64,000 nucleotides of DNA from Pomphorhynchus laevis (GCA_012934845.2 WNNJ02000543.1:310001-374000); one strand, 5' to 3'; shown: positions 11,366 through 20,337, counted from the first letter of the stretch. Notes: a model not told the origin generated them from the sequence alone. A program made the numbers and translations.

Positions 11366-11468
11366 GAATTAGAGGTCATCAGGAGGAACTGCTATGCTAT
11401 CAGGTTTCGGCCCCTAATTCCTCGACCCAACATAGCAGCAAGGCCAAATACATGCTAATGATGTATTT
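11366..11468 (-). ncRNA. Conserved structured core of repeat D (possible pseudoknot)
   Basis: In sense (minus) order: a hairpin with arms 11461-11468 and 11446-11453; arm a, ctgctatg (11438-11431); arm b, gaattagggg (11420-11411); a CCGAAAC box; arm a', catagcag (11396-11389); a CTGATGA box (11382-11376); and arm b', cctctaattc (11375-11366). a/a' pair over 8 of 8 and b/b' over 10 of 10 (one G-U), and the order a-b-a'-b' is an H-type pseudoknot. The 0.8 kb copy keeps a/a' with two G-U pairs. The 16.2 kb copy keeps b/b' with an A-U to G-C double change. This suggests selection for RNA pairing. Confidence 0.45.
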
Positions 11469-11512
11469 CCTCTGATAAAACTATCTAGTATCTTATTCTA
11501 ATACAAAGTATA

Positions 11513-11899
11513 TTATTTATTATCCATCCATAAAAATTTGCCACTTAAGAGTTTAAATTTATTCTTTATATTATTGTGTTGATTTATATATTTTACTATT
11601 TTCTGATTGATGTTATTTTTGTAGTAACCTAGTTTAAAATATGTATCTATTAAATTATTTAAATGATTTTGAAGAAAGCCAATATCATTACATATTGTTG
11701 CAATTCTTAAAATTTCATTATTTAATGTATTATATTTTATATTATATGGTATGCATGAATGCTCATGCAAAAATATGTTTCTTGTAAATTTAAATATGTC
11801 ATCTTTACGATATAAATTAATAGTAGTTTTAGATAATGTTAATTTAATGTTCATATCAATATATATACATTCTTTATCATCAATATTGGTTTTTGGAAT
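11513..11899 (-). pseudogene. Penelope-like RT C-terminal fragment (repeat D ORF)
   Basis: About 128 residues, open from the break near 11899 to the stop. Blocks IDDKECIYIDMNIKL, INLYRKDDIFKF, HEHSCIPYNIKYN and LRIATICNDIGFLQ, then FKLGYYKNNINQKI, follow the order of the post-palm region of Penelope-like RTs (dLYxKptDxxxyL, SxHPxxxKxxIPysxxLRixRiC, then L..RGYP). The GIY-YIG element in this window has the matching blocks LRAIRLCSTLYKRN and FKDLGYPESKLFDI near 49.7 kb. The D ORF stops about 40 residues later with no GIY-YIG domain, which suggests an endonuclease-less lineage. The family assignment is inference from these blocks. Confidence 0.5.
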
Positions 11900-11900
11900 G

Positions 11901-12032
11901 TATCATATTTAACCCATTGCACAAGTATTTTAGACTACGTGGTCAGTATAGCGAATAATCAATGCATTTCGTTATTATTATTTTATATGCATATACCCAG
12001 ATTAACATTTCAATACTAAAAAACGTTTCTTA
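11901..12032 (+). promoter_or_regulatory. Presumed 5' flank of SETDB1-like gene 1
   Basis: A 130-bp AT-rich stretch between repeat D and the start codon. No clear TATA box or initiator stands out from the base composition. If the gene is transcribed from its own promoter, it must lie here or within repeat D. Confidence 0.25.
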
Positions 12033-14516
12033 ATGTCCCCAGCCAATTTAGAAAATGCAATGAAAAGACTTAATGGTACTGATGGTAATCCACCTACAAC
12101 ATTGCTTTATGACAATATAACAGAAGACTTTGTATTGAACTTTTGTATTAGACTTTACAAACGAGTATTCAGAAATGCTGTACATTTGCTTAGTAACTTT
12201 ACCAAAGAAATATATATGGATATAGCAAATAGCCATAATGACAGTCACGAATGCATGTTGTTTAGAATTATTGAGTTGTGCAAAAATATGTGTACAGAAC
12301 CCAGTTCAGTTGCGAATTTAGAAGTATCCGACTTTCAGAGTGTAAAGAACTTAGTAGATTTGATTAATGAAAGCAAATACGCGAGCTATCTTGAACGGAC
12401 ACAGACTTGCCTAAAGAACGATATGATTTATTTCTACAAGCTTTTGAATGAACAAAGGAAAAAATTACAGTACGCCACCTCAAATAGATCTTCGACTGAG
12501 CTCGAATGCAAATCATGTATATCACTGATGAATGATAATGTTTGGCACCAAGCCGTATTAATAACGAATATAGACGAATATGATGTCATCGTTCAAGTAG
12601 TAGACACCCATTCAAAGACTGTCACTTCAATATCAAAAACAAAGGTTGCCCTTGTTGATATGGACGCGAATATTGGTGACATCGTTCTCACTCGCGTTAG
12701 CAAAACAGGGAGGTTTGAAATTGGAAAAGTAGCGGAAACACCATGCATCAGAAATTCCTATCGTTATTTAATATTTTTTGATCATGATTTCATAGAGTAT
12801 TGCGCTTCCGATGTTTACAGAATACTAAACCAAAATTGTGAAAGTACGGCAGGTACTGATGAGTACAAACACTTCGTTAAACAATACTTTAGAAATTATC
12901 CAGACAGACCGATGATTCGTCTTCGTAGCGGAGAAAATATACATTTTTTAAGAAATTATTTAGAAAATTCTAATCATGAATGGGTTGAAACTAAAATTAT
13001 TCGAATAGATTGTTCAATGATGTTGTTAAAGTATCAAGATGAAATGGAATGGGTTTTCAGAGGATCACCCCGTTTACAACCCATGCATCGACTATATGCT
13101 AAACGAATAAGAGCAAATGAAATACCAGACGTGGCGATCGCCAACAACAAAAACAGTTTAACTAATCAACAAACAAATGATAACATTTCTCTCCCATTAG
13201 CTAAAAAAAGTGGATCTCAAAGAAGAACGAATACTATCAGCAGAGGTGTATTTGTTCATCGACCGATACTATCAAGTAAAAATGCTCATCTAGTTAACTT
13301 TGGAAAACTCGTTAGATCCATGAATGAAATTCCAATGCCTGTTTATAAATTTCATGAATGCACGTATAAGTGCGCTGAGCCCAGAATTACAGCTCTTAAA
13401 ATTTCGAACCCATACTTTTTAATTGAACCTGTCGTTTATGGATGGGTAAGACATATGAAAATATCACATGATGGGGAATTGGCTATAGAATACAAAGCAC
13501 CATGTGGTCGTTCACTAATATCAATTGAACAAGTAGATCGATTTCTATTCCAAACGAATAACCATCTGTCAATTGATCGATTTTGCTTCGATAGCAGAGT
13601 AAGAATCGATGTTAAATTTAAATGCAATCCAGTATGGCCAAATCTAATAAACTCGATAGATATCACTCAAGGAAAAGAACGCATTCCTGTCATGTGTGTC
13701 AATCAAATAGATAAAGAAGAGCCGGATATTATCGATTATCAGTCACAAACTCTTCCGCTTGACGGAATTCCGATTAATACAGATCCTCAATTTTTAGAAG
13801 GATGTGAATGTGAAGACGGTTGTCGGGATAAATTAAAATGTTCCTGTTGGCAAAAGACTACGGAAGGCGTAAATACTCTGAGAAAATTGGGATTAACAGA
13901 TGTACATGACGGTTACGAGTTTAAGCGTCTTTCAAAATGCATTAAATCTGGTATATATGAATGCAACGTACGTTGTAAATGTGATTCGAGATGTCGTAAT
14001 CGTGTAGTTCAAAATGGTATTGGTGTAGAATTGCAGCTGTTTAAAACTGTCGACAAAGGCTGGGGACTTCGTTCCACCCGTGATCTACCAGCCGGTACTT
14101 ATATATGTACATACACAGGTCATATTTTAACAGATAAGCACATAAACGACAGACAGTATTGTGATCGTTATTTTGCTGATATGGATTTTATTGAATCTCT
14201 TGAAGAATTAAAAGGAATTCGTGGCAGAAAGTATCGACATCTTTTAGGTGATCGAAAAGTTTACATCCTGGACGGCAAGATAAGTGGCAATATTGGTCGA
14301 TACTTTAATCACAGTTGCTCTCCAAACATGTTTGTTCAAAATGTACTGATTGATACTTATGATATGCGATTTCCTTCAATCGCTTTTTTCACTAGCCGAT
14401 TTGTAAAATTGGGTGAAGAACTTTGTTGGGATTATCAATATGACGTTGATTCAGTTCCAGGTCGAGAAATTCTTTGTAGATGTGGTTCAAGGCAGTGCCG
14501 TGGTAGATTACTGTGA
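12033..14516 (+). CDS. SETDB1-like histone H3K9 methyltransferase, gene 1
   Basis: A single uninterrupted frame of 827 residues. Residues 1-140 are family-unique and helical-looking. Residues 155-360 hold Tudor-like repeats (LMNDNVWHQAVLITN, NIGDIVLTRVSKTGRF, MEWVFRGSPRLQPM). Residues 435-510 are an MBD-like region (NPYFLIEPVVYGW, APCGRSL). Pre-SET is at 588-665 with the zinc cysteines CECEDGCRDKLKCSCW and CKCDSRC. SET is at 668-805 with KGWGLR, NHSCSPN (759-765) and WDYQYD. Post-SET is CRCGSRQC. This Tudor-MBD-preSET-SET order is that of SETDB1/eggless, which trimethylates H3K9 to silence transposons. The long SET insert of vertebrate SETDB1 is reduced to about 20 residues after ESLEELKG. 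The start is supported by gene 2, which begins with a similar MSxxNLExAM. All catalytic motifs are intact and no intron is needed. Confidence 0.9.
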   Translation: MSPANLENAMKRLNGTDGNPPTTLLYDNITEDFVLNFCIRLYKRVFRNAVHLLSNFTKEIYMDIANSHNDSHECMLFRIIELCKNMCTEPSSVANLEVSDFQSVKNLVDLINESKYASYLERTQTCLKNDMIYFYKLLNEQRKKLQYATSNRSSTELECKSCISLMNDNVWHQAVLITNIDEYDVIVQVVDTHSKTVTSISKTKVALVDMDANIGDIVLTRVSKTGRFEIGKVAETPCIRNSYRYLIFFDHDFIEYCASDVYRILNQNCESTAGTDEYKHFVKQYFRNYPDRPMIRLRSGENIHFLRNYLENSNHEWVETKIIRIDCSMMLLKYQDEMEWVFRGSPRLQPMHRLYAKRIRANEIPDVAIANNKNSLTNQQTNDNISLPLAKKSGSQRRTNTISRGVFVHRPILSSKNAHLVNFGKLVRSMNEIPMPVYKFHECTYKCAEPRITALKISNPYFLIEPVVYGWVRHMKISHDGELAIEYKAPCGRSLISIEQVDRFLFQTNNHLSIDRFCFDSRVRIDVKFKCNPVWPNLINSIDITQGKERIPVMCVNQIDKEEPDIIDYQSQTLPLDGIPINTDPQFLEGCECEDGCRDKLKCSCWQKTTEGVNTLRKLGLTDVHDGYEFKRLSKCIKSGIYECNVRCKCDSRCRNRVVQNGIGVELQLFKTVDKGWGLRSTRDLPAGTYICTYTGHILTDKHINDRQYCDRYFADMDFIESLEELKGIRGRKYRHLLGDRKVYILDGKISGNIGRYFNHSCSPNMFVQNVLIDTYDMRFPSIAFFTSRFVKLGEELCWDYQYDVDSVPGREILCRCGSRQCRGRLL

Positions 14517-15249
14517 ATATATGATATTTAGATTTTTATCTGCTTCTGCTATATTGAACGAATGAAAACTGTATTTTTGTAAATTTATCAATCACAAACT
14601 TATTTTACCGTTTTTAACTGCATGTTTTTTTTGAATATACTTTTTCATGTATTTATCATCGTATATATTTTTAACTATATATTTTAAGTAGTTAAAGTTA
14701 GTGAGTGATTGATCGAAATTTGTAAACTGGAAATTGCTGACTTGCCGCTGGTTGTTATCAAAAATGTTTTTAACTTAGATTATTGATCTAACAATGTCTC
14801 ACAGCTATTGTACATTGATTTTTTAATTTAAATGACTGTATCTTTCATTACAACAAACACAAAAAATTATTTGCTTGTCAACCAATTATTGGTAAACTAT
14901 TTCATAGTTTACCAATACATTGTTGTTGAATTGTTATTTGACGACAAAGTAATAATTAACCACTAGAAAGCATTTAAAATTATTAATTATTTTTAATTAT
15001 TTATTATTATTTATTTTAAAATTACGTTGGGAGAGTGTACTAATTAGTTGGCGCTTTCTTCGAGAAAAATAAGAAAATAGTATTATTTTTGAATTTTCGC
15101 CAATGCTATTGGCCTCTTCAGTAAACACTGAAGAAAGCAGTTGGCTTATTGTTATTTGATGATAAAGTAATAATTAATTATTAAAAAGCATTGTGTAAGC
15201 ACAAAGTATTAATGCGTTCACCATTATGTTACTTAATGCGTTCACTATG
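14517..15249. other. Non-coding 3' flank of SETDB1-like gene 1
   Basis: No ORF of note. It holds a perfect 12-bp inverted repeat with a 5-base loop (14888-14899 and 14905-14916), and two diverged direct copies of a 45-55 bp block containing aaagtaataattaa (14931-14986 and 15148-15192). A short hairpin, cttcagtaaacactgaag, lies near 15118-15135. No clear poly(A) tail is seen, so the sequence does not itself prove a retrocopy. Confidence 0.6.
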
Positions 15250-15370
15250 TTAGCAGTTCCTTTTAACTTGATATAAATATAAATTGGATAAAATCATATA
15301 TAATTATTTATTATTTATCTTTATTTCTAATTTATAATATTAAATACCTAGACTCCGTTATCTGATTTGC
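15250..15370 (+). repeat. Repeat D tail (sense)
   Basis: AT-rich tail ending in tagactccgttatctgat (15349-15366), the D terminal block with three changes. It leads directly into segment R. Confidence 0.6.
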
Positions 15371-15487
15371 TTTGTTCTACTGACAAGTTATTATTAACCT
15401 GTGGACTTTGTTTTTCCGGTAATATAACCTCTGTCAGAAATACTGAAACTATTTATTCTTGATAGGACATTTTTTTCTGCTAATTTT
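15371..15487 (+). repeat. Segment R, unoccupied site
   Basis: A continuous version of the segment that is split by LINE-A at 1222-5055. It reads ctgacaagttatta, gactttgtttttccgg, taatataacctctgtc, gaaatact (15437-15444, the target), then ttcttgatagg. It shows the state before LINE-A insertion and sits at the end of a repeat D copy, so R is probably part of, or regularly linked to, D. Confidence 0.6.
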
Positions 15488-15509
15488 TAAGTCGGTTTGA
15501 TTTATATAT

Positions 15510-16056
15510 TATCTTCTTTCATCGCTTCTTTTCCCTAAAATCGATTACTGCCTTAGCCTTTTCGCCAATTCTCCAAAATCCATCATCCTACCCCTACAAC
15601 GAATAATCAACACCGCCGTTCGAGTGCTCTTTCGTCTCCGTCGCTTTGACCACACATCTACATATTTTGCACAACTCTCTTGGCCGACCATCCACATCCG
15701 CATCAAACTCCGCCTTCTTCTCATTACTTTTCGTCTCATCGCTGTCGACTCCCATAGTTCATCAACCTTCCTTTCTTAGACGATACTCGCCCCACCTCGC
15801 TATCGCTTCGTTCCTGTCATACCCTCTTACTCGACGTTCCTAATTACTCCAACAACTACGGTCTCCGATCCTTCCTCGTCGCCGCATCACTCGCCTGGAA
15901 TCAATTCCCTCTTGACGTCCGCCGCGCCCCCTCCTTTATCACATTCAAACACCTCCTCCATTCACACCTTCTCGACACCTGATTCACAGTCTTGTTTTGT
16001 TGTGGTCATGTAATCGTGCGCTGGCACGCATTTGCCACGTTAAAATAAATCTTTTT
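15510..16056 (+). mobile_element. LINE-B 3' fragment (5' truncated)
   Basis: It begins in the RT tail (IDYCLSLF-like, near 15540) and runs through SWPTIHIRIKLRLL and FLDDTR blocks to the WNQFPLDVRRAPS block near 15896, then the LINE-B 3' end with the gcgtgcgctggcacgc hairpin and cacgttaaaataaatc. This 5' truncation is what target-primed reverse transcription gives. Frame broken. Confidence 0.8.
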
Positions 16057-16139
16057 TAACCAAATATTATAAAATATCAAATTTACAAAATAAAATCTAA
16101 AAACAATATTACTTTAAAAATTTTTAACAGCTAAGTGAA

Positions 16140-16440
16140 ACATTTTATGAATGGATAATAAACAATTAGCTTTGTATTAGAAAGCCCCGCTGCTTTGTTG
16201 GGTCTAGGAATATGGGCCGAAACCTGATAACATAGCAGTTCCTCTTAATAACCCCTAATCCTTATTCTGATGCATCGTCTATTATTTATTAGTCAGTATA
16301 AATAAACAGAGGATGTTTAAATAACATCCTCTGTTATTTATTAGTCAATTCATAAAAATTGACTTTTATTTTTAATTTCAATTTCAAATTTTAACTTGAT
16401 ATAAATTATATAAAATCTTATTTTGCAATTTTTTTATTTA
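16140..16440 (+). repeat. Repeat D (sense), part left of the LINE-A insertion
   Basis: Contains the D core (ctgctttg, CCGAAAC, catagcag, 16190-16240) and the AT-rich tail. The D terminal block expected next lies at 20578-20607, on the far side of LINE-A, so one D copy was split. A perfect 13-bp inverted repeat, aacagaggatgtt, with a 5-base loop occurs at 16305-16317 and 16323-16335; it is not seen in the other D copies. Confidence 0.65.
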
Positions 16441-16498
16441 TAATTATTTACTATTGTAGACTTGAATGAAAATAGACATGATATGAAAAAAAACTATT

Positions 16499-16564
16499 AT
16501 TGCAAGCTTTCAACACAGTGTCCTTTTCAAGCAAAAAATACACTGTGTGTTGAAAGCTTGCAAT
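16499..16564 (+). promoter_or_regulatory. Near-perfect hairpin at the start of LINE-A ORF1
   Basis: The 22-base arm at 16499-16520 (begins attgcaagctttcaac) is matched by its reverse complement at 16541-16564 with one extra gt pair, around a 20-base loop. It ends 22 bases before the first ATG of ORF1 (16586). It could be a cis-acting RNA structure of the element or a fold-back made when reverse transcription ended. Confidence 0.65.
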
Positions 16565-16585
16565 AAAGAAATTTCTTTCAAAAAA

Positions 16586-17848
16586 ATGTGTAGCGCTATC
16601 GGAGGATCAAAGAAAGTAAACAGCTCAAGCAAAATGAATGAAAAAACGTCTGATTTTGGGAAAAAAGATGATATTTCTAAGATTGGCGGGGTAAGTTCGA
16701 ACAATGAGACTGCAAAAAAGGTTAGTAATGATTTATTTGATAGTTTTGTTAATGGGAAACTTCTCTCTCCTATACCTAAAGAAAGGAATCTGTTAATCAT
16801 TACATCCTTGACTCCCACAAAAACTGAGGATTTATTTAAGAAGTTTTTGAGAGGTTTTGTAGACAAATACAATAATCGTATACTGTTCAATAGAGTTCGC
16901 ACTTATGAGAACACTCTCAAAGTGTCATTTATCTCTTCCGGTATGTTGGAAGAATATAAGACCTATTTTAGTGAGAATCTCTTCAAGATTGGGCGACTCG
17001 AATCGAAAGAAATTTTCTCTTCCGTAAAGATCAACAATTTTCCAGATGCTCTTGAAGATGAGGATTTGGAACTTCTAAAAAAGAAATTTAATCTCTCTTC
17101 TGCAAGAAGAATTCATAGTAATAGTGGAAGAATTATTCCAATTGCTTTCGCAAATACTACTTCCGAAAATGCCTTGACGCTAAGTAATTCTAAATCCAAC
17201 CCTTTCCTTGGTTACAATCTTTCCTTTGAAATTCTGGTTGAAGACAATATGATATATCCCCACTGTAACGTCTGCCACCAATGGGGTCACTGGCAGTCCT
17301 CCTGCAGTGGAACCAAGGTCTGCGGAATATGTGGTGACGATGATTGCCAGGCCTTGTTGAATTCTTCCCGGTGCGAACACTCGGCCTTCTGCATAAACTG
17401 CGGGGGCCCTCATCCATCTTTTTCACGCAAATGTAGGATTTTCAGAGAATACCGAGATTTATTTAAACCGAAAACTTTTCAACAGAAATCATTTTCTGCT
17501 GCGGCGATTCCTGACAGGATGATGTCAGATGGCGAAATAATTAAAACAATTCAAAGCACAATGGCCAAGGAATTAACAGAAATAAGGGAGCAACTTTTGC
17601 AGCAATCCCTATATTTTTCTTCCTTCTTTAATAGCTGTATAGGATCTACAACGACTTCGACCTCTACACCTGTATCGAAGAAGAGATCATCCTCTGTCAA
17701 GGTGGTTGCACCTGTCAAGGTGGGGAAGATGATGAGAGGGAAGCTCACTTCCAGGGAAAATGAAGATACTATTCCCTCCGGGGAAGTGCCGGTCCAAAGG
17801 ATGTCTAGTGGTGTTGGGGGAAACCCCTCCACTTCTAGTACGTCCTGA
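16586..17848 (+). CDS. LINE-A ORF1, gag-like RNA-binding protein
   Basis: 420 residues from the first ATG; the open frame reaches back to 16547 using non-ATG codons. Residues 1-60 are Ser/Lys-rich. Residues 60-190 hold an RRM-like or gag-like fold (ERNLLIITSLTPTKTEDLF, then NRVRTYENTLKVSFIS). About residues 227-290 hold zinc knuckles: CNVCHQWGHWQSSC (CX2CX4HX4C), a CGICGDDDC module, and CINCGGPHPSFSRKC. The tail is Ser/Thr-rich. The role is binding element RNA in the cytoplasmic particle and chaperoning it to the target. Eighteen bases between the ORF1 stop and the first in-frame ORF2 codon position suggest termination-reinitiation for ORF2. Confidence 0.8.
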   Translation: MCSAIGGSKKVNSSSKMNEKTSDFGKKDDISKIGGVSSNNETAKKVSNDLFDSFVNGKLLSPIPKERNLLIITSLTPTKTEDLFKKFLRGFVDKYNNRILFNRVRTYENTLKVSFISSGMLEEYKTYFSENLFKIGRLESKEIFSSVKINNFPDALEDEDLELLKKKFNLSSARRIHSNSGRIIPIAFANTTSENALTLSNSKSNPFLGYNLSFEILVEDNMIYPHCNVCHQWGHWQSSCSGTKVCGICGDDDCQALLNSSRCEHSAFCINCGGPHPSFSRKCRIFREYRDLFKPKTFQQKSFSAAAIPDRMMSDGEIIKTIQSTMAKELTEIREQLLQQSLYFSSFFNSCIGSTTTSTSTPVSKKRSSSVKVVAPVKVGKMMRGKLTSRENEDTIPSGEVPVQRMSSGVGGNPSTSSTS

Positions 17849-17883
17849 GGGCGTGGTAATCCCGGGTGAACCGATTAAACACA

Positions 17884-20337
17884 ATGTCTGGTAACGGTGA
17901 CCCTTTTTCGCTGAACATCGTTCAGTGGAATTCGGGAGGAGCTTCTGCCCTTAGACTTCTCTCAGGCCGAGATGCTGATGTTATAGTCCTTCAGGAGACG
18001 CGGTCTATCCGTCGACCCGAGGACATTACTCGATTTATCCCTAAGCACATCTGTTCAGACTTTACTCCTTATATAACCCCGCCTCACTCCTCTTCATCTC
18101 AAGGACTCTTGACCCTAGTTAAATGCTCCTTAAGATCGTCCCTCCTATTAAATTATTCTTGTCCAGCCCTGTCTTGTTTGGTAGTTTCACTCTGTAAGAA
18201 CGGTAAACGCTTCAGTCTGGCCAATGTCTATATTCGTCCAGGGGAGATTCACAAGAATCGGGACATCCTGGATAATATCCTTGACAGCGGCTATGACATG
18301 ATACTAGGCGATTTCAACGACAGAACTGGTCGTTGGATTAATGCTGCACACCGCAGAGCCAGGAACCGGTACTTCATTCACAAACCACCATCCCCCACCT
18401 TTCATTGCTCAACAACAAACTCACTCCTCGACCTTCTACTGATTCATGAGAGGTGGCTGCTTAAGCCCTTCTGTACTGAACAGTCGCGTCAACATCTGAC
18501 CACCTCTCATGACCTTATTCGTTGGCGGATTGAGGAGGATACGCTGCTTCGCCGGAGATTCTGCTTTGATCCAATCAGAGTGGCAGTCTTCCAGGCAGCT
18601 ATCAGCCGCTTCCCCCGAATAGGGAATGAGAGTCTGACCGAATTTAATACCTACCTCTCTTCGCAAGCTACCGGGATTTTATCAATTACCTATAAAGGTA
18701 GAATTTATTGCCCCACTCCGACAAAACTCAAGACCCTTGCACACCTGCTTCATTCACCCAATCTCTCTGCTTCTGCGCGTCAGGTTCTCTCGAAAGAATA
18801 CTGGAGCACTAGATATAGGTTCCAGCTGGGTAAGGATAGGGCTAGCATTGCTTCCCTTAATCCAGCCCGGTCTTCCTTCTGGAAGATATTCAAGAAAGAG
18901 AAGTCTGTCTCTTGGAAGGAGAGAGCTTCTGGTTGGATAGGCAGTATCGGTCTGGATAAAGTTTTGGAAGAGTCACTAGCCCTACATAATTATGGAGCCA
19001 CGCAATCACCGCAACCAATCCCGCCTTGGGGAGACTTCAGGAGTAGGGATGTCTCAGTTCCTGAGATTCTCAACGCCTGGGGGCCTCTTCCGGGCACCTC
19101 CAAAACCATTTCTCCACTCTCTTCTCGGGTCTGTCAGCTTCTGACTGCCGATCAAAGGAGAGAAGTGGCCGTCACCATGCTTTTAGCATCACCTTCTGAT
19201 GTAGCAGGCATCAATATTAGTAAGAGAATTTTTATCCATAAGAGAAATCCTGTTCGCTCTCCAAAAGACCTGCGGCCCATCTCGATACAAAATTCCCTCG
19301 TTTCGATCTACGAAAAAGCGCTTGCGCGTAGAATCCGCGACCATTTAACTAGGCATCACTTAATCCCACCTGGTTTTCATGGGTTCGTTAAAGGGCGCTC
19401 GGTACATTCTGCAGTATGTGAGGTGCAGCAGTTCTGTCGGGAGAACCGTCATCAATTAGTTGTGGCTGTTTTCTTAGACTTTTCGGCTGCATTTGACCGT
19501 ATCTCCATTCCCTTCGTTATCTCTTCTCTTAGGTCCTTAGGGTTGCCTGCGAGAATTGTTAACAGGGTGGAGATACTGCTGTATACCAAGCGGTTCTACT
19601 ATGAAGACGACCCTGATGCGCGTCAGTTCTACCCCATTACAGGAGTGCCTCAAGGCTCCCCACTTTCTCCTATCTTATATCTTGCTGCCTCCATACAACT
19701 TTTCAAAATTTTCAAACGTGAAAAACGTCTTGTGGTATATGCTGATGATACCACAGCCCTATTCACTGGACGTAGGTGCAAAGACGTAGTCTCCGACATC
19801 AGCCAATTCTTTTTAAGATTAAAAGACCAGCTTCCCCAGTCCAATCTTATTGTAAACTCCGCCAAATCGCAGGTGGTAGTTTTTCATGGCGCCCCTGCGA
19901 CGAGGAAAAAGCTTAAGAGATTAGCAATCTCTGCCTTATCCTCCATTATGCCCAACGACCAAATCCCCTCCTTCACTAGTCGAGTAAGATACCTTGGGTT
20001 CACTGTGCCCGTGAACTGGTCGGCCAAGTCTGACCTGGATAGACTTAAACGTATCCTGAAGAGAGCTAGATGGGCCCTGAAACGGGCCCAACATCTGTCA
20101 TTAAAGGAGGTAACTCAGGTGCGCCTTTGGGGCACCTGGGCTATTTCGGGGTTAGTCTTCTTCTCGAGAGGACGTCCCCCTGAGCAAAGACTAATGTTCT
20201 TGAAGCTACTCGTGTCCCGCTTACCTGACATCGTCCGTCGCGAGTGGATCCTTCGGGGGGTGGCAGACCCCGGGTGGTTCACTCGTAAGGCGGCGTGCTG
20301 GATCGGTTCTAGGGATCAGATTCCCCTAGAGCTATAA
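17884..20337 (+). CDS. LINE-A ORF2, endonuclease and reverse transcriptase
   Basis: 818 residues from the ATG at 17884; the frame is open a few codons further upstream. The endonuclease is at residues about 8-225 with LNIVQWNSGG, VIVLQETRS, LANVYIRPG, MILGDFNDRTG and a SHDLIRW end block. The RT is at about 420-700 with LRPISIQNSL, VAVFLDFSAAFDRI, GVPQGSPLSPILY, VVYADDTTALF (YADD at 619-622) and VRYLGFTVPVNW. The C-terminal stretch has no RNase H. It nicks target DNA and primes cDNA synthesis on the cut. All catalytic motifs are present and uninterrupted, unlike the copy at 1.3-3.8 kb. It may need ORF1 translation because the gap between the two ORFs is short. Confidence 0.9.
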   Translation: MSGNGDPFSLNIVQWNSGGASALRLLSGRDADVIVLQETRSIRRPEDITRFIPKHICSDFTPYITPPHSSSSQGLLTLVKCSLRSSLLLNYSCPALSCLVVSLCKNGKRFSLANVYIRPGEIHKNRDILDNILDSGYDMILGDFNDRTGRWINAAHRRARNRYFIHKPPSPTFHCSTTNSLLDLLLIHERWLLKPFCTEQSRQHLTTSHDLIRWRIEEDTLLRRRFCFDPIRVAVFQAAISRFPRIGNESLTEFNTYLSSQATGILSITYKGRIYCPTPTKLKTLAHLLHSPNLSASARQVLSKEYWSTRYRFQLGKDRASIASLNPARSSFWKIFKKEKSVSWKERASGWIGSIGLDKVLEESLALHNYGATQSPQPIPPWGDFRSRDVSVPEILNAWGPLPGTSKTISPLSSRVCQLLTADQRREVAVTMLLASPSDVAGINISKRIFIHKRNPVRSPKDLRPISIQNSLVSIYEKALARRIRDHLTRHHLIPPGFHGFVKGRSVHSAVCEVQQFCRENRHQLVVAVFLDFSAAFDRISIPFVISSLRSLGLPARIVNRVEILLYTKRFYYEDDPDARQFYPITGVPQGSPLSPILYLAASIQLFKIFKREKRLVVYADDTTALFTGRRCKDVVSDISQFFLRLKDQLPQSNLIVNSAKSQVVVFHGAPATRKKLKRLAISALSSIMPNDQIPSFTSRVRYLGFTVPVNWSAKSDLDRLKRILKRARWALKRAQHLSLKEVTQVRLWGTWAISGLVFFSRGRPPEQRLMFLKLLVSRLPDIVRREWILRGVADPGWFTRKAACWIGSRDQIPLEL

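Larger units (their letters stand above)
11155..11900 (-). mobile_element. Repeat D copy, best preserved (Penelope-like 3' part)
   Basis: Sense is the minus strand. From 5' to 3' it has an RT C-terminal ORF (11899-11513), a structured non-coding core (11468-11366) and an AT-rich tail ending in the conserved block with tagactcagttagctgat (11163-11182). Repeats of core plus tail are found at 0.8, 10.0, 15.3, 16.1/20.5, 20.8, 26.5, 38.5 and 47.3 kb. All visible copies are cut in the RT, so the upstream part of the element is not seen in this window. Confidence 0.7.

Noticed and set aside
11366-11468. Repeat D core as a classical hammerhead ribozyme
   Set aside because: CTGATGA and GAAAC are both present, but on the sense strand GAAAC precedes CTGATGA (a type II order) and only about 22 bases lie between them, too few for stems I and III. 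Kept only as a structured RNA.
11366-11468. Repeat D core as an HDV-like ribozyme
   Set aside because: The a-b-a'-b' order fits P1 and P2, but no P3 or P4 hairpin can be drawn in the remaining loops.
12033-14516. Retrocopy origin of the SETDB1-like genes as a fact
   Set aside because: Absence of introns fits, but no poly(A) tail or target duplication was found, and intron-poor genes are possible in this unknown species.
16541-16564. LINE-A hairpin as a transcription terminator
   Set aside because: It lies just upstream of ORF1 in a eukaryotic element, with no T-run and no upstream gene on that strand.
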